DNA of 64,000 bases from Enterococcus hulanensis (GTDB lineage: Bacteria; Bacillota; Bacilli; Lactobacillales; Enterococcaceae). A program made the position numbers and the translations under genes. How positions within the stretch are numbered: the first letter of the stretch is position 1; every line of letters begins with the position of its first letter. The stretch spans positions 49,821 to 113,820 of the forward strand of contig NZ_BJED01000019.1 of NCBI RefSeq assembly GCF_005405485.1, in the 5' to 3' direction. This document shows, in pieces, positions 58,107 to 64,000 of this stretch. Below the pieces are notes generated by a model, which did no database searches, was not told the DNA's origin, and saw only the letters and a list, made by a program, of their open reading frames with translations.

Positions 58107-58919
58107 ATGCTAAAAAAAATTTGCCTTACCTTATTGTTATGCAGCACGTTAGGTATAACGGGTTGCACAAAACAAACCGCCGAGAAACCTGCAAAAACAT
58201 CTACTGTATCGCTAAAAGATCCTGAGAAAAAGGAACAGGCAATGGCGCTGGTTTCCAGTGCGGAAAATTCTTCACTTGATTGGAAGGCGCAATACAATTA
58301 CATTGAGGATATTCAAGATGGTCGAGGCTATACCGCTGGAATTATTGGTTTTTGTTCAGGAACGGGAGATATGTTAGATTTAGTAGAAAAATATACGAAA
58401 ACCCAGCCTGAGAATCCGTTAGCTGCTTATTTACCTGCGCTAAAAACAGTAAATGGCTCTGACTCTCATAGCGGTCTAGATCCTGATTTTACTTCTGCTT
58501 GGGAAAAGGCTAGTAAAGAACCAGAATTTCAAAAAGCGCAAAACCAAATACGCGATGAGCAATATTTTGATCCTGCGGTAAAACAAGCAAAAAAAGACGG
58601 TTTATCCGTCTTAGGACAATTCATCTATTATGATGCCATAGTGATGCATGGTCCTGGAGACGGTTCTGTTCCTTATGAAGAATGTTTCTACGGCATTCGC
58701 AAGGCTGCGTTGAAAAAAGTAAAGTCACCTGCTGAAGGCGGCGACGAAACAGAGTACTTAACTAGTTTTTTAGATGCACGCGACAAAGTGATGGCTTTAG
58801 AAGATGTTCATGAAGACTTAAGTCGGACAATTGCTCAACGAAAATTCCTTAAAGAAGAAAATTTTACAATGAAACAACCTCTTCATTGGGTCATGTATGG
58901 CGAAAAATTTAAGCTCTAA
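58107..58919 (+). CDS. GH46 chitosanase, lipoprotein form
   Basis: This is a 270-residue enzyme that cleaves chitosan (beta-1,4 glucosamine chains) by an inverting mechanism. Residues 1-20 form a lipoprotein signal with lipobox ITGC, so it should be tethered outside the membrane. The GH46 catalytic pair is Glu53 (SSAENSSLDW) and Asp71 (YIEDIQDGRGYT). The 18-residue spacing equals that of Glu22 and Asp40 in the Streptomyces N174 enzyme. It has its own GAAGGGAAG ribosome site and terminator. Glucosamine oligomers released could feed PTS uptake. Confidence 0.9.
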   Translation: MLKKICLTLLLCSTLGITGCTKQTAEKPAKTSTVSLKDPEKKEQAMALVSSAENSSLDWKAQYNYIEDIQDGRGYTAGIIGFCSGTGDMLDLVEKYTKTQPENPLAAYLPALKTVNGSDSHSGLDPDFTSAWEKASKEPEFQKAQNQIRDEQYFDPAVKQAKKDGLSVLGQFIYYDAIVMHGPGDGSVPYEECFYGIRKAALKKVKSPAEGGDETEYLTSFLDARDKVMALEDVHEDLSRTIAQRKFLKEENFTMKQPLHWVMYGEKFKL

Positions 58920-59031
58920 ATGCGAGATTTAACGACTTGTAGCCCATCAATAAAATGTGATGGTTGAAAATGATATGCATGGATGAAAAATTTTACCTGT
59001 GGAAATCAATAGCGAAACCTCTCTTGTGTTT

Positions 59032-59076
59032 ACACATAAAGGCAAGTCTGAAATCAGACTTGCCTTTTACGTGTCA
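59032..59076. terminator. Bidirectional terminator
   Basis: A near-perfect stem, AAGGCAAGTCTGA with TCAGACTTGCCTT, is extended by ACAC/GTGT and flanked by T. It ends the chitosanase gene and the convergent small membrane-protein operon. Confidence 0.92.
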
Positions 59077-59096
59077 TAAATTAGAAACTCTTAGTA

Positions 59097-59417
59097 TCAC
59101 ATATTTTTATCAAAATGCTTGAGCGCTACTAGTTCAACCAATTGTCCAATGATGATGATGCCGAAACCATAGAAACAAGCCTTTTGTAGCGGAATTTGAT
59201 AGCTTGAAGGTCGAAATACTAAATAGCCTATGATCACAGAAAAAACTACGATCAAAGCTTCAAAATACAAATAACCGATTTTTCTAGCTTCTACCTGGAT
59301 CATATTCCAGCGTTCGTCATTTTTGTATTGAGTTTGCTTTCTAGCTCGATAATAGCCATTGTAAAAAATGCCTATTAATAAAGATACGATAAATAATAGC
59401 TGTACTGGTTGTTTCAT
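59097..59417 (-). CDS. Small membrane protein, paralogue of the next gene
   Basis: This 106-residue protein has two or three hydrophobic helices and an internal YKNDERWNMIQVEARKIGYL segment, almost the same as YKNDERWQQIKLKSSGIVLK in the protein at 59503-59826. The two clearly arose by duplication. It is probably part of the XRE-led operon. I cannot assign a function. Confidence 0.75.
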   Translation of the reverse strand: MKQPVQLLFIVSLLIGIFYNGYYRARKQTQYKNDERWNMIQVEARKIGYLYFEALIVVFSVIIGYLVFRPSSYQIPLQKACFYGFGIIIIGQLVELVALKHFDKNM

Positions 59418-59502
59418 TTGGAGTCCTCCTCTTTCATGAATACATGCTTGATATCAAGCACTAACTCTAAAGATCGCGCATATTTTTATTTTTCTAGGAA
59501 GA

Positions 59503-59826
59503 TTATAGTTTGTTGTCGTAATATCTTAGAGCAAAGTATTCAAAGGGATAACGAAGCGCAAATATGTAAAAGGCATAGCGAAAAACCATTACTAAAGAGA
59601 TCGAAGCAGATGGGGCAGCAAATAAAGCCGCAAAGAGAAAGGCTAGACAATTAATCCCTACGATCACGTTAAAGAATTTTAATACAATGCCGCTTGACTT
59701 CAACTTAATCTGCTGCCAGCGTTCGTCATTTTTGTATTCGGCTTCTTTTCTCTTACTAAAGGAATCACTTAATAATACAAAAATAAACATAATCAATAAC
59801 CCTATAAGAGCAATCCATCTACTCAT
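59503..59826 (-). CDS. Small membrane protein downstream of an XRE regulator
   Basis: This 107-residue protein has an N-terminal helix (WIALIGLLIMFIFVLL), the YKNDERW segment near residue 35 and two further helices. It resembles small membrane proteins often paired with XRE regulators in Firmicutes. Its start overlaps the regulator's stop by four bases, so the two are translationally coupled. A gene of the same family follows at 59097-59417. Confidence 0.78.
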   Translation of the reverse strand: MSRWIALIGLLIMFIFVLLSDSFSKRKEAEYKNDERWQQIKLKSSGIVLKFFNVIVGINCLAFLFAALFAAPSASISLVMVFRYAFYIFALRYPFEYFALRYYDNKL

Positions 59827-60029
59827 TTTTCATCATCCTCCTGTTTAAAAACTTCATTAATATCAACGCCAAAAGCTTTAGCGATCGAGAATGCTAAATC
59901 TAAAGAAGGTGTATACTTATACTTTTCGATTGAGATAACCGCTTGTCTAGAAATACCCACATAATTTGCTAAATCTGCTTGAGTCCAGTCCCGTTCAGCC
60001 CGTAATACTTTAATACGATTCTTTATCAT
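59823..60029 (-). CDS. XRE-family HTH regulator
   Basis: This is a 68-residue stand-alone Cro/CI-type helix-turn-helix: KNRIKVLRAERDWTQADLAN, then VGISRQAVISIEKYKYTPSL. It belongs to the group of compact regulators that precede membrane-protein genes. It overlaps the following gene by four bases. The promoter upstream carries GTAATCAAGTGATTAC over its spacer, a likely self-repression site. Confidence 0.9.
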   Translation of the reverse strand: MIKNRIKVLRAERDWTQADLANYVGISRQAVISIEKYKYTPSLDLAFSIAKAFGVDINEVFKQEDDEK

Positions 60030-60050
60030 GTTGCTAACCCCTTCCTAAAT

Positions 60051-60101
60051 GTAACTAAGTGGTTACATTCTAATAGTAATCACTTGATTACATTTTGTCA
60101 A
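60051..60101 (-). promoter_or_regulatory. XRE-operon promoter with two operator dyads
   Basis: A perfect TTGACA (60096-60101), 17-base spacer and TACTAT (60073-60078) form the promoter on the minus strand. GTAATCACTTGATTAC (60076-60091) lies inside it. GTAACTAAGTGGTTAC (60051-60066) lies just downstream. The similar arms indicate one binding protein, probably the XRE product. Confidence 0.85.
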
Positions 60102-60175
60102 TAAGGTAATACACGTTTAAAAAGATACAGGACGCAGGATTTCCATTTTTCTATTACTAATAATACCTAGCGCAT

Positions 60176-60210
60176 AAAAAAAGAACCTGAGACATACGCC
60201 CCAAGTTCTT
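60176..60210 (-). terminator. Terminator of the BspA/InlB-type surface-protein gene
   Basis: AAGAACTTGGG pairs with CTCAGGTTCTT (two wobble pairs), with a T run on the minus strand, just past the stop codon. Confidence 0.8.
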
Positions 60211-60222
60211 CTCTAACTCATC

Positions 60223-63200
60223 CTATTTCTTGTTCTTCTTAATCAAAGCAATGACCGCCGCAACTAATCCTGTTCCTATGAATCCTGGCCAAATGGTTGT
60301 GACCATATTCATCCGTGGATATTGTTTTGCCTGCGATGTTGGATACACCTTCTTACTTGTAGGTATATTGGTCATCTTCGCTACAGGTGCTGTCGGTACA
60401 GCGGCTTTTTTCAAGGTCAGTCCTTGGATAGCAGATTGAAGCTTCGCCAGTACCTGTTCGGCTTTGAGTGGATCAGGACTGACTTCTTTCAGTAATTCTT
60501 TGGCAGCTTTTTTGGCTTCTTGATACACTTTCCAACTGTCTTCAGTATAATCCTGTTCCTTGCGGTTCTTTTGATTTTCTTCTTTTAGGATATTTTCAAT
60601 GACTTCTATTGTTTTTATTTTTTCCCATTTAGCGGTTAGGGTTTTGTCGCCGATCGTTCCTTTCGGCAGTTCGGTCACTTTCGTTTCACCATCATACCAG
60701 CCTTGGAAACGATAGCCGATCCGTGCTGGTTCTGGTAATTTAGTAACAGAATTTTCAGTGGTGAATGTAATCGGATCAATTGCGCTGCCACTTGCACTGT
60801 CAAAGTTCACGGTATACTTGATCGCTTCATATTGTGCCGATAGTCTCAAGTTCCCGATCGTACCTGCCGCCAAACTGCGAACGATGGCGTTATTGCTTTG
60901 TGCACTGCGATTTAATTTCTCTTCAGAAACCAACCAGCCCAAGAAACGATAGCCTGCTCGTTCTGGTCCGTCTGGTAAAGCAATCGATTGATCGGAAATC
61001 GTATACGTGATCGGACTTAGCACATCGCCCTCAAAATGAATCGTGTAGGGAATGATCTCCCATTTCGCGGTCAGCGTACGATCACTCGTCCCACCAATTG
61101 GGATCTCCGTCACTTGATTTTCACCTTCAAACCAGCCCATAAACTTGTGACCTTTTCGGGTAGGCGTTGGCAACGTTGAAATAGTTTCTTCTATCGTATA
61201 AGGCATTGGATCGATGGCATTGCCGCCGGCGCTGTCGAAGGTGACTTTATAGGTCACTGGTGTCCATTTCGCAATTAACGTACGGTTGCCAGTTTTGCCT
61301 TTTTCAATCTTCGATACTTTAGCTTCCCCATCATACCAGCCGTCAAAATCATAGCCGGTTCGTGTTGGCGTATCAAACTTGTCGATTCCTTGTTCGATCG
61401 TGTAAGTCATTGGTGAAACGGGTGAACCGTTATTACTATCAAAATTGACGGTATAAGTGATCGGATTCCACTGTGCATAAAGCTTTATCTGCGCACCTTC
61501 TGTCATAGATAAGTTTTCGACTACTTCTTTATCTGAATAACTGTCTCCGCTGCCATCAGGCTCTTTGTTCCAACCAACAAAATCATACCCCATTCGAGTA
61601 AATTGATTTTCGGATAATGACTGCTCTTCATCAACGGTCAGCATTTGATCTGCCATACTCCCATCACCCTTATTAGCATCATATTGGATGGTATATCTGG
61701 CCTTGCGCCAGCTCGCTACCAACTCGATAGGTTCAGTGATTAGCGTATCCTCAAAAGAGAACGGTTGATTATTGAGCGTCCAGTAATCAAAGGCCCACCC
61801 GATTTTAATCCCTGTATAGTTGGGGTCGACTGCCGTTTTATTTTCAAAAACAAATTGAGGAACAGGTGCATCGCCAATTCCATCGTCTACATCAAAAGAA
61901 ACCCTGTATTTCTTCTGGATTGTATATGCGTGATCTGTAGCTGGCCCAGTCAACTTATTGTGTGCTTCCGTAAAAGCATTGGTTAAATCATATACTTCTG
62001 CGTAGTTATCTTTGACCCAGTGATGGGTTGTTGTTTCAGTATTTTTGGGAAGGGAAAGTAACATATGGTTTCCCGTAAATTTAAAATCCGATGACAACGT
62101 TAGCGTCGAAAGCTTTAAACAATTATGAAGCATCCCGTTCATTGTCGTTACTTTATTTGTATTCCAGCCTGATAAATTCAACGTTTCTAACATATCACAA
62201 CTTGCAAACACATTCTCCATATTCTTTACTTGACTCGTATTCCAACCTGATATATCTAGCGTGGTCAACTTTTCACATCTGTAAAACATCTGGTACATTT
62301 CTTTTATACTGCTCATGTTCCAACCGGATATATCTAGCATCTGTAGTTGTTTACAAACCCCAAACATATTTTCCGTGTTCTCAACCTTACTCATATCCCA
62401 ATTGGATAGAGATAGTTGCTCCAGCATACAATTGTAAAACATATTCTTCATACTCTGGACGTTACTCGTAACCCAATCGGATATATCCAGCGTTTCCAAT
62501 TGTTTACAATCCGTAAACAGATAGCTCATGTCTTCCACTCGGCTCGTATTCCACTTTGATATATCCAGCGTTTGCAACTGGTTACAACCATCAAACATAT
62601 GACTCATGTCTTCCACTTGGCTTGTATTCCAACCTGATATACTCAGTGTTTCCAATTGTTTACATCCACGAAACATACCGCTCATATCTTGGATGCCTGA
62701 ACAATCCGCGTTTCCAAAATCCACAGTAGTAAGAACATTATTGTTATAATCTCCCCAACTATCAGGTATAGCAAACAACTCTTTAAACGAACCTGTCAAT
62801 TCAACAGGTTTCTGCTCTTTACCAGATGATTCGATCTTGAAAACTTCTGTTTGTTTGTTATTTACCAGTTGGGTATGCAATACAGTCCCTAAATCAATTT
62901 TTACTGGCAAATCCTCAATCTTTGCCGGAACGGTAATATTTCTCCAGTTCCCTTTGTAATCAGTAATTTCTACATACGTTCCTTGATTTATATACTGCCA
63001 ATCATTCTCAATAGTATCCGCAGTTTGAGTTTGCGGTTGTGCTTTGGCTGTGTCGGCTTGTTGTTCCGTTTCTTCTGGATTTTTTATCTCATTAGCGGGT
63101 TTTTGCTCAGTTTCTGTTGAGGCTCGGTGTGTGTCATTGGTTGTACTCGGCGGTGTCTCTTGGGCAGTGATCTCTTCATCAGTTGTGGTGGTTGGTTGTG

Positions 63201-63444
63201 TCTCTGAGTTAAGCTCGCTGCTTGCTACGGTAGGTAAAGCGGTGTTGCTTTGTTGTACTTGCGTGGTTTCTGCTTCGGTCGCTGTTTCTGTCGCCAATAC
63301 TTGTACTGGTACAATCGCGTAGCTGCCTAAGACAATCAACACACTTCCAGCAACGCTGAGCAATTGTTTATTAATCTTCTTTAAAACAAATCGCGGCACA
63401 CGTTTTTCAGTCCTCTTTTTCAATCTGTTCATCAATTTGTTCAT
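60223..63444 (-). CDS. Large surface protein with BspA-type and InlB-type repeats
   Basis: This is a 1073-residue surface protein. The first 50 residues form a long signal peptide. A Thr/Glu/Gln-rich stretch (about 52-145) follows. Residues of about 225-460 contain eight or so DUF285/BspA-like units, such as LDISGWNTSQVKNMENVF. Residues of about 500-920 hold six Listeria-Bacteroides (InlB B-type) repeats with GYxFxGW cores. An alpha-helical segment (about 930-1000) and a hydrophobic helix plus KKNKK end the protein. Instead of LPXTG, the sorting area reads KQYPRMNMVTTIWPG. It may be anchored by a different sortase or simply membrane-held. Adhesion is the likely role. Confidence 0.88.
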   Translation of the reverse strand: MNKLMNRLKKRTEKRVPRFVLKKINKQLLSVAGSVLIVLGSYAIVPVQVLATETATEAETTQVQQSNTALPTVASSELNSETQPTTTTDEEITAQETPPSTTNDTHRASTETEQKPANEIKNPEETEQQADTAKAQPQTQTADTIENDWQYINQGTYVEITDYKGNWRNITVPAKIEDLPVKIDLGTVLHTQLVNNKQTEVFKIESSGKEQKPVELTGSFKELFAIPDSWGDYNNNVLTTVDFGNADCSGIQDMSGMFRGCKQLETLSISGWNTSQVEDMSHMFDGCNQLQTLDISKWNTSRVEDMSYLFTDCKQLETLDISDWVTSNVQSMKNMFYNCMLEQLSLSNWDMSKVENTENMFGVCKQLQMLDISGWNMSSIKEMYQMFYRCEKLTTLDISGWNTSQVKNMENVFASCDMLETLNLSGWNTNKVTTMNGMLHNCLKLSTLTLSSDFKFTGNHMLLSLPKNTETTTHHWVKDNYAEVYDLTNAFTEAHNKLTGPATDHAYTIQKKYRVSFDVDDGIGDAPVPQFVFENKTAVDPNYTGIKIGWAFDYWTLNNQPFSFEDTLITEPIELVASWRKARYTIQYDANKGDGSMADQMLTVDEEQSLSENQFTRMGYDFVGWNKEPDGSGDSYSDKEVVENLSMTEGAQIKLYAQWNPITYTVNFDSNNGSPVSPMTYTIEQGIDKFDTPTRTGYDFDGWYDGEAKVSKIEKGKTGNRTLIAKWTPVTYKVTFDSAGGNAIDPMPYTIEETISTLPTPTRKGHKFMGWFEGENQVTEIPIGGTSDRTLTAKWEIIPYTIHFEGDVLSPITYTISDQSIALPDGPERAGYRFLGWLVSEEKLNRSAQSNNAIVRSLAAGTIGNLRLSAQYEAIKYTVNFDSASGSAIDPITFTTENSVTKLPEPARIGYRFQGWYDGETKVTELPKGTIGDKTLTAKWEKIKTIEVIENILKEENQKNRKEQDYTEDSWKVYQEAKKAAKELLKEVSPDPLKAEQVLAKLQSAIQGLTLKKAAVPTAPVAKMTNIPTSKKVYPTSQAKQYPRMNMVTTIWPGFIGTGLVAAVIALIKKNKK

Positions 63445-64000
63445 CTCGATCCCCCAGTTTCTTTGTCTTTCTGCCTTTATATCTAACCAATGTTTTCCAT
63501 TTTGCTCTTTTTATCCTATGTTAATTATAAGCAATTTAGCTATTTGCTCCTGCTAATAAATAGCTAAAAATGAAAGTACCTTGCCCAATAATTTTCTTTT
63601 TTTTAATAAAAAAGGAGAAATAGTTTATTATTACTTTTTTCGATTAATTTTATCCAAAAAAAAAGAAGAACCTAGGTTCCTCCTTCATGACTTTAGTCTA
63701 CATCAGATTATCAAAAAATCTCTTTTAAAACTTCTACATCTTTTAAGCTGCAAAAGTTTTTATTATTGTTCATAATGTGTCTAAAATGTTAGATAAAAAA
63801 CTACTCCGATTGATCGAGGTCTATTAGAATCGAATCATTTATTAAGAGGAAGCTGTAGTTAAAATAAAAAAGAGATAGATTAAACAAATCAGGAACGGTC
63901 TTGTTTAATCTATCCCTTTTCTAGAGAGTGTAATATTAACTGTGTAAGTAACCGCTAATCCTAGGTAGGTGGTGGCTTCACAGTTTTTATTTTTCTAAAA
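63445..64000. other. Non-coding region at the right edge
   Basis: No credible gene is seen in 63445-64000. A palindrome GAACCTAGGTTC followed by T-rich sequence on the minus strand lies at about 63654-63690. A strong stem, AGATAGATTAAACAA with TTGTTTAATCTAT (about 63872-63914), is probably a bidirectional terminator of a gene beyond the edge. GTGTAAGTAACCGCTAATCCT near 63942 resembles GTAAAAGTAACTGCTAATCTT near 1351. Confidence 0.5.

Noticed and set aside
63044..63322. Cys/Ser/Val-rich plus-strand frame
   Set aside because: It is the antisense image of the Thr/Glu/Gln-rich start of the surface protein.

Overview
The window looks like low-GC Firmicute chromosome, most likely an Enterococcus. 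The evidence is the NADH-peroxidase-like gene, which matches the Enterococcus faecalis Npr sequence I remember almost residue by residue around the active site, together with the lactic-acid-bacterial phosphotransferase (PTS) operons, strong GGAGG ribosome sites, and cell-wall surface proteins with Gram-positive anchors. I cannot name the species. I see no rRNA, tRNA, CRISPR array, prophage or intact transposon. Strong hairpin terminators separate nearly all transcription units.

Layout. (1) 1-8553: the edge of a mannose-family PTS with a divergent RpiR regulator, then a second mannose-family PTS (IIA, IIB, IIC, IID) that ends in a carboxylesterase. This second operon has a clear sigma-54 promoter and an adjacent LevR-type activator. 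(2) 8847-12191: an LPXTG surface adhesin, a coding remnant and a SemiSWEET sugar transporter. (3) 12481-18631: a lactose/cellobiose-family PTS with its own LicR-type regulator, plus a ROK regulator. (4) 18817-20046: an orphan ATPase. (5) 20198-27699: a third mannose-family PTS in one operon with a glycyl radical enzyme, a NanE-like epimerase and a DeoR regulator, with a divergent radical-SAM activase. (6) 27849-36431: trehalose and sucrose PTS operons with their regulators. (7) 36432-37970: mobile-element-like repeats and two poorly known small genes. (8) 38108-43984: a beta-glucoside PTS, two GH1 phospho-beta-glucosidases and a LicT antiterminator with two RNA antiterminator sites. (9) 44208-50618: redox and stress genes (DJ-1 family, ArsR, quinone reductase, NADH peroxidase). 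(10) 50880-58919: DUF1846, then a transporter and M20 hydrolase pair behind a tandem glycine riboswitch, a secreted cyclophilin and a GH46 chitosanase lipoprotein. (11) 59097-63444: an XRE regulator with two small membrane proteins, then a large BspA/InlB-type surface protein.

How it works together. Most of the window is a sugar-acquisition region. Sugars enter phosphorylated through seven PTS transporters (one only partly in the window), and each operon has its own regulator class: RpiR, LevR, LicR, DeoR, GntR (TreR), LacI (ScrR) and LicT. Several promoters carry CcpA-type cre-like sites.

Four things deserve attention first. The NADH peroxidase gene has an in-frame TGA at codon 42, exactly the catalytic cysteine of the family, with an otherwise open frame. 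The PTS, glycyl radical enzyme and epimerase operon looks like an uncharacterised anaerobic route for a phosphorylated sugar. One of the two GH1 enzymes has Gln in place of the acid/base Glu, as plant myrosinases do. The glycine riboswitch precedes a transporter and an amidohydrolase of the hippurate-hydrolase type, which suggests N-acylglycine metabolism.
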